Shown: positions 1-12,212, counted from the stretch's first letter. The stretch is DNA of 64,000 nt from Corella eumyota (GCA_963082875.1 OY720098.1:14632001-14696000), one strand, 5' to 3'. Notes: generated by a model from the sequence alone, not told the origin. Made by a program: numbers and translations.

Positions 1-121
1 AAAAAAAAGTAATGTGATGTCTATTGTATTTTTTAAAATTAGTAACAAAAAATGTTTAAAAACATCAAAAATATTTTTATTTTTACTCTTAGACTATAAT
101 TGCGAAATGTTTTTTTTTCCT

Positions 122-216
122 CGATAGATATATACTAGATCGATAGATATATACTAGATCGATAGATATATACTAGATCGATAGATATATACTAGATCGA
201 TAGATATATACTAGAT
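122..216. repeat. 19-bp minisatellite, five copies, calnexin intron
   Basis: Five perfect tandem copies of cgatagatatatactagat fill 122-216 within the calnexin intron that ends at 427. The copies are identical, so the array is young or kept uniform, and it may vary in length between individuals. Confidence 0.97.
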
Positions 217-427
217 CTAAAAAATCTCAGGATAAGAAATGTTGCCAAGAAAACGGCATATTCTGGTGCCACGTTATAAGTTGTCCAAAACTACCTTTTA
301 TTGGGAAACAAATATCGGTTGTCTGGTGCTTTATAATTGTACTTCTGTTGGTTAAAGTCTAACGTGATCTTTTGTCTTAGCAATTATTAAATTTAAGACT
401 ATTTTTTATTTTTTATTTAAATTTTAG

Positions 428-3400
428 GGATGAAAGTGCCCCTGCCAAGATTGTTGATTCAGATGCCGAAATGCCAGATGGATGGTTAGAGGAGGAAGAT
501 TTGTATGTTGATGATGAAGATGCAGTTAAGCCGGAGGATTGGGATGAAGATATGGATGGAGAGTGGGAAGCTCCAAAGGTAATTTTTAATATTTTTTTGT
601 TTTAATTTAAAATAAACTGCTTTTTGTGGTGCACGAGAGAATTATTACAAAAAATATTAGTTACAATCAAATTACGATAAATAAAAACAGCTTGTAGAGC
701 GGCAATCAACCAGTATTTTAAATAATATGTGAACTGATTCTGGATATAACCTGAGAAATGAACTTTTTTCACCTCAAATTAATAAAATAAATAGGCTTTT
801 AGCACTAATTGTTATAAAAAATTTAACTTAGAAACTTTGTTGTTTTTGAGACTTATTGTTGGAAAATTTTATAAATATTTAAATTTTTACAATGTTGCAA
901 TCAATTTATTAATAAGTGTTTCAATAAATAATCAAAATAGTTTTTGTCATAGTAGTAGGAGATTATGATGTAACATTTAGAATACATGACTTAAACCTAT
1001 ATGTTGTTATAACTGAAGCTTATCTTGAAACCTCTGTAATTTAAAATTACAAGCATAGTTATGTTTAGTCAGTTAATAAAATAGGCAAAACGATTTTTTT
1101 GACCTATGCGTTGATTGTAAAACTGTTTGATTCAACTTCTTTTAAAAAAACTATAAAAAAAAACTACACAAAAAAACTTAACAGGAATCAAGACATTGCA
1201 ATAATTTATGAAAGAAACAGAAATATTTATGAAATATTTTTATATAGAAGCAAAATATATTTTTATGAAATATTTTATATATATGTGAATAAATGCAAAA
1301 ACAATAATAAAAATGTTGTCATCTTTTCTGGATTAATGAGCCTTTTACAATTATATTGGCTAAACCATTAAATTTTTAGGTTGACAATCCTGCTTGCAAA
1401 TCAGCACCAGGTTGTGGCCCATGGGAACCTCCATTAATTTCCAACCCTTTTTATAAAGGAAAATGGTCAGCACCTCAAATTCCCAATCCTGCTTATAAAG
1501 GAATTTGGAAGCCAAGAATGATCCCAAATCCTGGTTACTTTGAGGATAATGAACCTTATAAGATGACAACAATTGTAACTCAAATTTAAACTTCCCTTAT
1601 TTTTTAAATTTTTATTTACACATAAAGACTAATTTTTTTTTTTAAATATATAAATTTATTCTCGATGTAGAAAGGTTAAATGTGCGACCTAAACATAGAG
1701 TAACATCAGTTACTCTGACCCAGTCTTAAGTTGCGTGTCGCAGTTTGGGATATTACATAGATTATAAATTTATAGCGCCTTCCTCAAGGGCGCTACAGCA
1801 TGAGAGCAGTGTGGATTGAACCCACAACCCCATGGCGGTGTAGCAATTACTGTTAAGTTATGTAAAAAAATCAAATATGTTACCTTTTAAAACCTTAAAC
1901 AAGGTATTAATATTTAATTACCAATTTTTCAGGGAGCTGTTGGTTTTGAGCTTTGGTCGATGAACGAAAATATTTATTTCGACAATATTTTAATTTCCGA
2001 TGAAAAGGAAATAGCTGACGATTTTGCTGAAAAAAGTTGGAAACTGAAACAAGTTGTAAAGTCTAGCAATGAGGTAAACAAAAATTTAAAAAAATGTAAT
2101 AAAAGTTCTTAGAAATTTCATGTTAAAAAAACAATATAAAATTTACCTATCTTACCGAAAACCATTTACCAGAATAGGCATTTTACCGAAAACAAAAATT
2201 TTGAAAAATACCTAACTAAAGTTAAGGGCAAGCTTTTAGAAATTATAGGAAATTACCCAGAGAAGGGTAAGGGAATGTACAAGTCATTGCTTTATTGATG
2301 CTAAAATCCAGTTTTCGGGCAGATGGTTTTCTGTGATATGACAGTATTTTAATTTATTGCTTTTAAACATTATATGCAGTGTAAATTGAACAATTTTTTA
2401 ATAAATTATTTGTTTTTAGCCTAGTATGGTGGCAAGTTTGTTGACAGCAACTGAAGAAAAGCCGTGGTTATGGATCATATACATTATGGTTGTAGCCCTG
2501 CCTCTTGTTTTGATCTTGGTGTTTTGCTGCAAAAAGTAAGTCCAACCTTTTCTTTAACATTTAACTAAAACAGTACTTTTTTTGATCAAGTCTTATTCAG
2601 TCTTTGGTTATTTTTAAAGTGGGAAGGCAAACATTATGGTCTAAATAAAAAATAACATTTCTCATTAATTAATTAATAATTAATCTGCCAATTGGTATTG
2701 GATTCGGCAGTGTTCATCTCTTTTTTAATGGCGCTAAAACATAAAAGTATTATAAAAAACCCAATAACCTAATGTTGTAAAAGTTCGTGTTTTTACCACT
2801 ACTCCATGCTGCCTGCTAACCTTGTAAGCTTAAACTGTATTTTTGATGGGTCATTGCTTTTTAAATTAATTCCTTAAAAGATTAAATTAACAAATAAAAA
2901 TGTTTTTGTAAAATTACCCCCAATCTCAGGACTAAATAGTTTTTTTTTGAAACTACCAAATTTTGCCAAACAATTCATTTTAGCCTAAATTAAATTATTT
3001 ATTGAAATATATTGTTAATCTGTTAAAAAAAAAACAGAAAGAAGACCGATGACCCCAAAAAAACTGACGAACCTACTCCAGATGATCCACATGATTCTAA
3101 CTCTGATGATAAAGAAGAGGAGGAGGAGGAGAAGGAGGTATACAAAATATTTTTTGTTTCTGATTTTTACACTACAAATTTAAATTTATTGGGTTAATGT
3201 AAAATGGTCGAAACCATTATACTAAAAACGCCATTTCTCTGACAATAACATTTTTTTTAACGCCTGTAATGTCCTTCAATTTATTAAAACATGTTGATTT
3301 TGAAATTTAATTTTTTAAGTAAATTTAGTGAGTTTAGTAATACGAGCTAATACTGTTATTTTAGTTTTACAGCAGCTCTTATATAAATATTCTATTGCGC

Positions 3401-4349
3401 CTACAATTAAATGTAAACTAAATAAATTTAAATTAAGTATTGTTTTAAATTGAATGTGTTATTACACCAAAAAATAATTTAAATACTAATTTAATGCATT
3501 TTTACCAATACAAATATTGTAGGAGGAAGAAAATGAAAAAATAGATGAAGAAACAAATGATGTTGATCAAGGTAAAATCTCCAAATCTTAAAATTTTTTG
3601 TAAATATTCGCATTACATATAAAATATACAGAATCAAATAAATCATTTTAAATAAAATAGTAGTAGATTAACTTTTGATACCTAAAATTACTCTAGTTTG
3701 GTGATAGCTTGATGGCAGGGTATTAACTTTTGAATATTTATTTACTTACAGAAGTTGATGGTGAAGAAAACATGGTTAAAATTACCAAAGCTGATCTTGA
3801 AAAAGAAAGTGACGATGTTGTTGAAACTTCTGATAATGACATTGCCCAAACTACAAGGTAGAACATTTGTTTTTACTTTATTACTTGTAACTTCTTAAGC
3901 CATAATTAGAACTATATTTTTATTATATTCATTTATCCTCGATGTAAAAGAGTCGACTTCACTACCCTAACACAGGGTAACATCAGTTACCCGACCCAGC
4001 CTCAAGTTGCCTTCAGCATTATAAATTATAATTTTTGGATAATTATAAGCTGCTGATTAAATGTTGGCTCAGCAGGAGTTTCCACCGTTTATACTGCCTT
4101 ACCAAAGGGCGTTACAACATTGTTAGAGCATTGGGATTAAACTCAGGACCTCATGTAGTGACTAGTGATTACAACGGTTCTGACCGCTACACCAAGCTGC
4201 CAGTGTAACATATCAGTTTAGATTGCAGGCTTATTACACCAACTAGAAAAAAACAGCCTGTAGGGAAGGCAAATGACTAGTTATATTTAAATTTGCACTT
4301 TTTTTTAAGAAAATCGCCAAGAAAAAGGAAACCGAGGGTCCAAGACTAA
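428..4349 (+). CDS. CANX: Calnexin, C-terminal part (5' end outside window)
   Basis: Eight exons: 428-578, 1380-1574, 1933-2073, 2420-2535, 3038-3137, 3523-3571, 3752-3857, 4310-4349; every junction keeps phase and uses GT-AG. Calnexin is the ER-membrane lectin chaperone that holds monoglucosylated glycoproteins for folding with ERp57. Exons 1-2 encode the end of the P domain: type 1 repeat [16 protein letters not shown], then type 2 repeats ([28 protein letters not shown]). Exon 3 ([19 protein letters not shown]) returns to the globular lectin domain. Exon 4 holds the single membrane span ([20 protein letters not shown]). Exons 5-7 give a Glu/Asp/Lys-rich cytosolic tail with an EEEEEE run, and the last exon ends RKRKPRVQD, like the RKPRRE end of vertebrate calnexin. 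About 297 residues are present. The membrane span and tail separate it from soluble calreticulin. Confidence 0.95.
579..1379. other. Calnexin intron, no feature seen
   Basis: AT-rich intron between calnexin exons 1 and 2 of this window. A 90-codon open frame at 1099-1371 is low-complexity Lys/Asn/Ile sequence and runs into the splice acceptor. I see no gene or known repeat here. Confidence 0.7.
1661..1846 (-). mobile_element. SINE-A copy, internally shortened
   Basis: tRNA-derived SINE, head to the right. The B-box-like stretch (reverse complement GGGTTCAATCC) and the TAGCGCC stem are present. The central body is missing, so the tail joins the stem region directly. Lies in a calnexin intron. 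Confidence 0.85.
2150..2343. mobile_element. CGAAAA-type MITE copy
   Basis: About 190 bp bounded by inverted ends. The left end reads taccgaaaaccatttaccag. The right end, reversed, reads catatcacagaaaaccatctgccc. The same end motif (CATATGACCGAAAACCATTTGACCGAAAA in idealised form) recurs at many sites in the window. There is no coding capacity, so this is a non-autonomous inverted-repeat element. Lies in a calnexin intron. Confidence 0.65.
3934..4203 (-). mobile_element. SINE-A copy, near full length, diverged
   Basis: Full-length layout with head at right (accaagctgcc) and tail at left (atttatcctcgatg). The hairpin before the tail reads gggtaac-atca-gttaccc, a G:C version of the usual gagtaac/gttactc stem. 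Sits in the last calnexin intron, about 105 bases before the final exon. Confidence 0.9.
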
Positions 4350-5705
4350 ACGAACCCATACATAAAGTTTTTTCTTTGTAATTTTACACAGTTTTTTAAC
4401 TAAATGACATTATAACTTCAAAAATTATCTAGTATCATTGTTTAGTAGAAAATGATTCAGTATCTAATTATTCTGTTTCAAAATTCTTTCAAATCTGTCA
4501 CTAATTGTGTGCTATGCAACCAGTAATAATTTTTAAATTTTGATTTTGGATTAAGGTAACAGGTTGATTTTGGATTAAGGTAACATTGTTTGTTTGGGTA
4601 GTTTTGTATTAAATTTAGAGGTCATTGTCGTCCTTAATATGTGTTGTAAACTTTTTATCATAAAAATGTTTTTACTTAAAAATGCATGTCAGTAATTTTT
4701 CATATTTGGGTAAAAACAAAAAAATAGGCAACCTAGATTTATTTAATAAACAAATAAAGTTTAGTTTGATTTTGTTGTGTTATTGCTAGAAATTTTACTT
4801 TATTTTAGATAGTAACATCACAGTTTGTTATAAATAAATAATGGCTTCAGCTTGGCTAAAATTTGATACAAAAGCAAGTATATATAATATTATAACTTAT
4901 AATAACCAAAGGAATACAAAAAAGATCTCTTTTAATCATAAAAATAAAACTTTAAAAATAACTTAACGTAACTCTGACACTAATTTACTACTTAAAAACC
5001 TATAACACAAGTTCAGACGAAACAATCATTTATTATTTTTTAATTTTATATAAAGGTAGGGTTGGGGTATAGGTATATCTATTTAGGGTATGTATAGTGT
5101 TTGATGCTGTTTACAGACTTAACTAGCAGACACGATCGCACATTGTATCTTTACAATGGTCCTTCTAAATTCTTTCCTACGGTATACAGACCTCCTAAAT
5201 TCTCTCCTACGGTAAACGGAACGATGTTTTGTTTAGAGCTGGACAACATACGTGATCCGAAAAAACACTAAACAATTTGTTAATTAATTTCAAATTTATT
5301 AAAAACTAAACAAAAATATTACACAATTGAATGGCCATAACAACTAAAAAACAGTGAATAAATGATTAAAATATATTTAAAATTTAGTTTCATTGCCAGC
5401 TGTTTTATTACTTTTTAACTACACAAATGTATTTATATATCATTGCATCTACATACTGATTATAAAATTACATTTTTCGTGAGCATCTGTGAAAATTTGC
5501 AAAAATAGAAAAAATATTGGTTTACAAAAATGATGTTTAACAGCTAAAGTATCTTTTTAGAAGTACATTTAATTTTTAAGTGCATTTAAATTTCTTTTTA
5601 TGAAGAACAGTGTCTACTGATTTACAAAATAAAAAATGTATATTTCTAAATTCTGCTACGCTAATGCACAAATTGCTAACAAAAGGTTTTTCCATTTCTA
5701 CGAGA
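4350..5705. other. Convergent spacer: calnexin 3' UTR to membrane-protein 3' UTR
   Basis: No coding exon found. The left half is calnexin 3' UTR. Two small direct repeats occur: a 24-bp unit twice at about 4538-4590 (gattttggattaaggtaaca) and a 30-bp unit twice at about 5158-5218 (ctaaattctctcctacggta). TTTATT at 5404-5409 could be the poly(A) signal, read on the minus strand, of the gene at 5706-6845. Confidence 0.6.
4745..4758 (+). terminator. Calnexin poly(A) signals
   Basis: Two AATAAA hexamers (4745-4750 and 4753-4758) lie about 400 bases after the calnexin stop, a suitable distance for its 3' UTR end. They are the first close pair after the stop; actual cleavage cannot be seen from sequence. 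Confidence 0.5.
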
Positions 5706-6845
5706 CTAAATGTGCCAAAAACAAGAGCAACATGACACTGGCTCATAGCAAACTCCACTTCTCATTCTCCAATTTAAAACTGAGTGAGGTTTGACAGCGT
5801 TGATCACCCAAAAGGGAAGAGTTAACACAAAGTATCCTAAAGATCAGGTTATGTTCATTTATTGGCTATACTGAAAAACTATATTGCACTAGGTATTTAG
5901 GTGTGGTAAAAATATACATTAAATAAATAGACTACACATGAATACCTGTACATATTAGGGTGAGAACAGAACTTGTTAAACACCAATAATATAACTCCAA
6001 TGTAGAATCCCTCTACAAATTTTAAAACAGGTTTTTAAAAAAAATAAATTCAATTTTTTTAACAAAACAAGTTTAATTTAAAAACTATATTTAAATTAAA
6101 ACACAAAAGGCTAGACTGTCTTACACATGCAGTAGCCTGGAAAGTGTATAGTAATGTGAAAAATCCAAGTCCGAATGAGGCAACTCCAAACACATGAAAA
6201 ACTATTTTTAAATATCTTGGTGCAGGGTCCAAAATGGAAAATAAAACTGCAAAGGCTAAAAATACATTTCTAAACTATTTAAATATATTTTTTAATTAAT
6301 TTTAATGAAAGGCATAGTAACTTATGAATCTTAAGATGAAACTTATTTGCAACATTTTAAAAACATAAATTTCAGAAGTAATATATATATATATACATAG
6401 ATAAAAAAACACTTTTTATAGATATGCTATGCATAATTTCCTATTTGGCAAAATGTGTGGCTGTTTTAATAAAATTACAAAGCCAATTGTCTGAAAATTT
6501 CTTGCATCACATTATAAACAACAACTTTAATTGTTTTAAAATAATTAACCAGAAAAAGATGAAATTTACTTTCATTCATTTATGTTTAAAGTACATTTTA
6601 TGGCCTAAAAATTAACAAATTTAATTTATCATTAAAAATAGACACCCTACATAGAAATGTAAATAACTACCCGTAGAAAGAAACTGAAAAACAATACTGG
6701 CCACCAAAATGTTAAATAAGGGCTGGTCACAAGCTCTGGATGATTTGGGTTGATTGAGAACTATAAATTGTGGAATCAAAAGAGCAACTGATACAAGAAA
6801 AACCACAAAGCGACTAAAAATATGTAATTTGAGTTTTACAGTCAT
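5706..6845 (-). CDS. Unrecognised four-span membrane protein, 167 residues
   Basis: Four exons in reading order: 6845-6671, 6255-6125, 6012-5946, 5836-5706, stop TAG at 5708-5706. All junctions are GT-AG with matching phase, and the total is 504 bases. The start is the first ATG, followed by MTVKLKLHIFSRF, a basic stretch running into a membrane span. Four hydrophobic segments: FVVFLVSVALLIPQFIVL, then NILVASIVFQFL to FAVLF, then IVFHVFGVASFGLGFFTLLY, then a segment around SSVLTLICTGYFVLTLPFW. Short loops carry single Cys residues (ACDQP, TACRD). The C-terminus is Cys-rich (CYEPVSCCSCFWHI), which suggests S-acylation at the cytosolic face. The spacing of Cys, Leu-Tyr and Trp around the last span recalls TMEM272-like proteins, but I do not claim that family. 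Tail-to-tail with calnexin; starts 1.8 kb from STOML2 in the opposite direction. Confidence 0.62.
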
Positions 6846-6937
6846 TAGCTGAAAGTTTAAATTAAATAATTTAAATTACATGTTAAAACAAATAGAACAA
6901 AACCAAATATAATTTGCAACTAAATCTATATATAATG

Positions 6938-7105
6938 GAGCTTAGTGAACAATATTTATATGTATGTGTAATAAAAAAAAACTACTGCTTGTGGACCTTG
7001 TGGTATGCTGGACAACATAAGTTAAGAGTTGCAACCCTATTACAACAATTAAAATGCCGACTAGAGGGTGGGCTTTTGACTAGTATTACTAAAGTATAAA
7101 GAAAT
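6938..7105. repeat. Dispersed repeat R4, copy 1
   Basis: Shares several blocks with 55078-55345: gagcttagtg near the start, gttaagagtt in the middle, and a final gggtgggct ... gactagtattact block. Family and mechanism are unknown. Confidence 0.55.
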
Positions 7106-7220
7106 TTCTAGTACAAAAATGTTGTTAATGTAAACTTACTCTAACTTTCTAATAAGTGGTTTGAATAAGGTATATATTAAAAGGAATGGGGTTTTTAGAA
7201 TTATAATACATTAATAAAAC

Positions 7221-7490
7221 CAAGTTTTGGATCTCTATTACTTTCGCACGCCCGAATTTAACAAGGCGTTATAACCTAAGTATGGCAATTGTTCAACCAG
7301 ACATTAAAAATTAGTTGAAATATGTTTCAATGAGTATAACTTAGTCCGCTTTACGAGTCATGTGTTAATGGGTAAACTGAATATGTGAGGGTTAGGGTAA
7401 GGGTTTAATTTATGCAACCTCTTTGTTTACTTACATGTGCTTACACACCCTGTTTATGTAGGGCGTGCGAAGCTAATAGAGATCACAAGT
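7221..7490. mobile_element. MITE with about 33-bp inverted ends
   Basis: The left end (caagttttggatctctatta then ctttcgcacgccc) and the reverse complement of the right end (acttgtgatctctattagct then tcgcacgccc) match over about 33 bases with few differences. The 270-bp element has no open frame. It includes a short G-rich run, gggttagggtaaggg (about 7389-7403), which resembles telomeric repeats. Confidence 0.8.
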
Positions 7491-8640
7491 TTTTTTTTAG
7501 TAGAAGTAAAAATATGACTTTAAAATTTTAATGCTTACAATTTAATTCTGTTATTTTTTGGAAGCCATCTTGTCAAATGGTAAATACAGTGGGGATAAAA
7601 ATATAACCACATATTACTGTATCAATATCAGACTGATAGCAAGTTAAAAATGTTATTTTTAATAGAGACCCAAATACCTAACAATGAAAATAGAAATAAA
7701 GATATTTTGATTCTACAATTTATAAATTCCTGTATTTTTACTAGTTTTTGTTTAAGCAAGAAAGCGGTTGAAATCGAAACCGGGACCTCTTATGGAAACA
7801 TATTAATAGATTATCATAAGAGATAAAATATAAACCTTTTTAAAAACTGATAAGCTGGTTTTACTGTAACTAATTTTTTTATCTATTTGTAGCCTAAACC
7901 AATATTTTTATTTACATGTTGCTGCGCTACCAATTGTTTTTAAAAGGCGGAAAATCGGAATCAAAAAACTGATAAAAAATAAAAAAAAATTTTTATTATA
8001 AACTTTTGTAAAAAATCTATATAATAAAAATAAGAATAAAAATTACTTTAAAAAATCTTAAAATGTATTTTTGTAAAAATCATAATTTTTCTGTTTTAAA
8101 TTTTTTTTTTTTTGGAGGGGGGTGGGAAGGGTTAGTATTTCGTCTTGTTTCTTTTTCCGACAGATACTAATATAACGTGTTTCTTTATTAATTTTAATCA
8201 TTTTAAATCAAAATTAATAAAGCGAGATTAAAATGTTTTATTAGTGTGTATGGCTTATTACCGAAAATAAAAACCATTTAATAAAATTCACCTTTTTTTA
8301 AAATTATATAAAAAATATTTGGCAACTATTACATCAACTTATTATTTTTTTTAAAGAGAGTTAAATTACTGAAGCATGTGACCATGCGCATGGAATACAA
8401 ATAAAGATACATAAACACTATTAAATGTCGCATAAGTTATAGGGTAAATAAAAGCATATATATCCTAAATAAGTCCCAACGAAAAAAAACTAAGAACTTG
8501 CTTTTTGCACACTATTCAGCGAAAAAAAGATTTACTATATAATCTTGTACTATGTTTTAGAAAAAATTTTTTTTTAGACATTTAGACATTAAGCAGTTCA
8601 GGCAGTAGTTTGATTAAATTAATGACGTAACAACTTTATA

Positions 8641-11600
8641 ATGTATGGTCCTGCATTACGGTCGTCTAAATATGTACTGGGATGTATTCAAAATACTTTT
8701 CAACCAAATCTAACAAGGACTTTTATGACAAATGCTGATCAAACCTTATTTAAAAAAAATCATATATTTTCAATTCAAAAACGGTTGTATTACAAAAAGC
8801 TCCCAACAAATTTTGGAATTTTGTTTGTTCCCCAACAAGAAGCATGGATTGTAGAAAGAATGGGAAAATTTTATAAAACTTTAGTTCCGGTAATTGTTTA
8901 TTTAATTACATATACAAATATATATAATTTTTTTAAATAATAAAAAAATTTTTACTTACAACCGTTTTCTGTCCAAGGGCTTAAACTTTTTAATTCCATT
9001 TGTTGACTCCATTAAGTATGTTCAACTGTTAAAAGAACAAGCAATTAAAATTCCAGAACAAAGTGCAGTTACGAAAGGTTAGTCATTAAACATGGTTATT
9101 GTATGTTATCTTCTTAAATATATCTATTTATTGTTATTGAATATGAAAAACTTGAATTTTGTAAATATTTTTGTTTTCGTCAAAATAGTGTTAATTTAGT
9201 AAAGTTTTATTTGTTTAGGAAAGGCTATACATAATTTTTGGTAAAAACACTTGCTACATCACATAAGATTGTGGGTTTAATCCCCTCTGCTCTTATGTTG
9301 TAGCGCCCTTGAGAGAGGCATTATAAACAGTATAAACTCCTGCTGAGCTAATACTAAAACAGCAGCATAAATATTGGGCAATTATAATCTTAAATCCCAA
9401 ACTGCCAAAGGCAACTCAAGACTGGGTAGGGGTAACTCATGTTACTCTATGTATAGGTTGCGCAATGAACCTTTTCACATCAAGTGTACAGATATATAAA
9501 AAAAATTATTTGGATTGTTGTATAAATTCCTAATACATTCTCACAATTTTTTCAGATAATGTAGGTTTGCATATTGATGGAGTGTTGTATGTTCGAGTTG
9601 ATGATCCTTATAAAACAAGTTATGGAGTTGAAGATCCTGAGTATGCAGTTACACAACTTGCCCAAACAACCATGAGATCGGAAATTGGTTTTTATTTTGT
9701 CAAAATTTTTTTAAAAAATCGTTTCTCATAACATTTGTTTAATGATTTAATGTCAATATCTAGACAACTCAGTCTAAAAAAACCAAGCTAACAACATATC
9801 TTTCTTGTTTAATTATCTTAATAAAATACATCGTTTAGTATTAATTTTACTTAAAACTATTAGAGGAAAATCCATTTCATTTTTTAACATGAAATTGCGA
9901 AATAAAACAAATTTACAGAATAATTTCAAACAGGTAAACTGACCCTGGATGGTATATTTCATGAGCGCGAAGTTTTAAATACAAACATTGTAATTGCAAT
10001 TAATCATGCTTCTGAAAAAGCTTGGGGTATACGGTGTTTGCGTTATGAAATCAGAGATATACAGGTAACATGAACATGATTATATACTATTTTTTAGAAT
10101 TAATTTAAAACTATTACAGAAATTTTGATTATTATGATTCCAACTCAAGACACCTAGAGAAGGAAATATATTTGAAATCATGTACCAACTAAGTTCCTTT
10201 ATTTTCCTTTTTTATTAATCTAACTTTTGTAAATAATGTTTATTTATTTAAGGTTCCTAAGCGAGTACAAGAAGCTATGCAAATGCAAGTTGAGGCGGAA
10301 AGAAAAAAAAGAGCTGCCATTCTTGAATCTGAAGGTAAAATCGATTTTTTTTAAATGTGATTTTTTATTTTTAGGTGCAAACTTAAGGTAAGGTAATATC
10401 TTATTTTAAATGTTGTTACAGGTAAAAAGGAAGCTGATATTAATGTAGCTGAAGGAAAAAAGCAATCCCAAATTCTTGCGTCTGAATCGGAAAAAATAGA
10501 AAAAATCAACCAAGCAGAAGGTTCAAAAAAAATTTTTTTAAATAAATTTTGTTTTGCAGTCAACCCACATAATAATGCAATTTTCAATATATTAGGTGAA
10601 GCAAAGGCTATTTTGGCAAAAGCAACTGCAAGGGCTGATGCTATTTCTGTAGTTTCAAGTGCACTAACTCAAGAGGTCATTATTTTTTACCTTTATATTT
10701 TATAATTAATGTATTTTTTATAGTAAAACTCGAAAAAAGAATAAGAAAAAATGAAAAAGAATAAACTTGAAAATTAAATATTTTTTGTATAATGTATATA
10801 AAATTAATAGTTACTTTAAATAAAAAAAGGCTTCTAATATAAAAATAGTTTTTAATATAGAATGGAGGAAATGCTGCCAGCTTAACCGTAGCTGAACAAT
10901 ATGTTTCTGCGTTTGGTCAGTTAGCCAAAGAGGGAAACACAATTTTACTTCCAAGCAATACTGGCGATGTATCAAACATGGTTGCACAGGTATTTTTGTT
11001 AATTTTTTATTTTTTTGTTATTTTTTTTAAATAAAAAAAAATTGTTGAAATAAGTTCTAGAAAGTGTGGCCATGTGGTGTTTTAATGTAATCAAATAGCT
11101 TTTTTAAGTCAATTAAATGGACTGGTCATGGCAGCGGACTCAGAGCCGAAAGGTTTCGGGTTCGAGCCGCACCAATGCCATGCTGTTTGCCCTTGAGCCC
11201 GGCGTTCACTGATAGCTCAATCACGTCATAACAGCACATCGTTCCCTAATAAAATAAAAAGAAACCTATCACCTTAAGGTGATATAAAAAAAAAGAAAAA
11301 AAAACTAGCTCATTGACTTTCACTGCTTTTAACTTCTAGCGCACCTAAGTAAGTCACTATATACTGCTTGTTAATTATCTGACAATAAACTTGATAAAAA
11401 AGTTAACTTATTGCCAGGCTTTGGGTATGTTTGGACCATATAGTCGGCCTTTTTACAGAAGGAATAAATTAATACAAAAAATTTTGCAACTTAAAATCTT
11501 AGGGCAACTTTTAGCTGCCAAAAAGTTAAAATCAAGATTTAAAATTTTATTTATTTTTCAGCATTATATTTAAAATTAAGTTTAACAAATGCCAGATTTA

Positions 11601-12212
11601 AAGTTTAGTTTATTGCTAATGTACATATTTTAAATTCAATTTAAAATTCAATATTTAACTTAATAGTAAGAACGCTTGCTACGGCACCATGAGGTCGTGG
11701 GTTCAATCCCCACTGCTCTCATGCTGTAGCGCCCTCGAGTAAGGCGCTATAAACGGTATAAATTCCTGCTGAGCCAGCACTTAATCAGCAGTATAAATTT
11801 CGGGCAATTATAATCTATAATGTCCCAAACTGCCACAGGCAACTCGAGACTGGGTCGGAGTAACTTATGTTACTCTATGTTCAGATCACGCATTCAACCT
11901 TCCCATATCAAGGATAAAATATATATACAATAAATATATATATATATATTTGCATACCCCTTTTTGGTCTGTTTATGATCCTGTGATGTTGGTTTTGTGG
12001 TAAAAAGTTTACTAAATATCATTTAACATGTGTAGTTAGCAAAAATTTGCCTCATTATACGATTTATAAATGTTATGTAGGCAATGAGCATATACGGAAA
12101 ATTGAGCCATCCACCACAACTAAAACTTAATGATGAAAGTGTGAATGTTTCTGAAAATAAAGATAATTCCAATATACCAGTAACCAAAGATAAAGAATTA
12201 AATGCTGATTGA
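8641..12212 (+). CDS. STOML2: Stomatin-like protein 2, mitochondrial (377 residues)
   Basis: Nine exons: 8641-8889, 8978-9077, 9556-9687, 9934-10064, 10253-10334, 10422-10520, 10596-10675, 10861-10989, 12081-12212; the total is 1134 bases with stop TGA. STOML2 binds cardiolipin and prohibitins at the mitochondrial inner membrane and organises respiratory-chain and protease complexes. The first about 60 residues are basic with Asn/Ser/Thr and few acidic residues, fitting a presequence. The SPFH core starts at LFVPQQEAWIVERMGKFYKT and runs through IPEQSAVTK, GVEDPEYAVTQLAQTTMRSE, WGIRCLRYEIRDI and VPKRVQEAMQMQVEAERKKR. The coiled-coil alanine-rich part follows (NVAEGKKQSQILASESEK). The C-terminal block has SLTVAEQYVSAFGQLAKEGN and LLPSN. 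The last exon (after MVAQ) has a short variable tail. Length is close to the vertebrate protein. Confidence 0.97.
9241..9498 (+). mobile_element. SINE-A copy in STOML2 intron 2
   Basis: Near full length, missing the first bases of the head. B box gggtttaatcc, stem tagcgcc, body and tail (atgttactctatg) are recognisable. Same strand as the gene. Confidence 0.88.
11121..11286 (+). mobile_element. SINE-B copy
   Basis: Second tRNA-derived SINE family, B box gggttcgagcc. The body includes gcccttgagcccggcgttca. The tail carries the palindrome tatcaccttaaggtgata followed by poly-A. Same family as 15513-15708 and 30827-31000. Confidence 0.85.
11665..11920 (+). mobile_element. SINE-A copy, well preserved
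   Basis: Head lacks the first bases; B box gggttcaatcc is intact. All three 7-bp stems are readable: tagcgcc/ggcgcta (one base changed), ctgctga/tcagcag, and the gtaac hairpin. Ends in an AT dinucleotide run (about 11936-11952). Confidence 0.9.

Larger units (their letters stand above)
6846..8640. promoter_or_regulatory. Shared upstream region between divergent genes
   Basis: About 1.8 kb between the start of the minus-strand membrane protein and the STOML2 start, so it should carry both promoters. It holds a diverged repeat (6938-7105), a MITE with clear inverted ends (7221-7490), and poly-A/T tracts. No clear TATA box or CpG island can be argued in such AT-rich sequence. A T-run followed by AG at 8565-8577, 64 bases before the STOML2 ATG, could be an outron acceptor for spliced-leader trans-splicing, which ascidians use. 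That is inference. Confidence 0.4.
10990..12080 (+). other. STOML2 last intron, SINE-loaded
   Basis: At 1.1 kb this is by far the longest STOML2 intron; the others are 75-480 bases. About 420 bases are SINE-B plus SINE-A, so its length is largely explained by insertions. Confidence 0.85.

Noticed and set aside
9241-9330. SINE-A heads as functional tRNA genes
   Set aside because: A and B boxes are present, but the sequences do not fold into a complete tRNA with a 7-bp acceptor stem, and each is followed by the SINE body.
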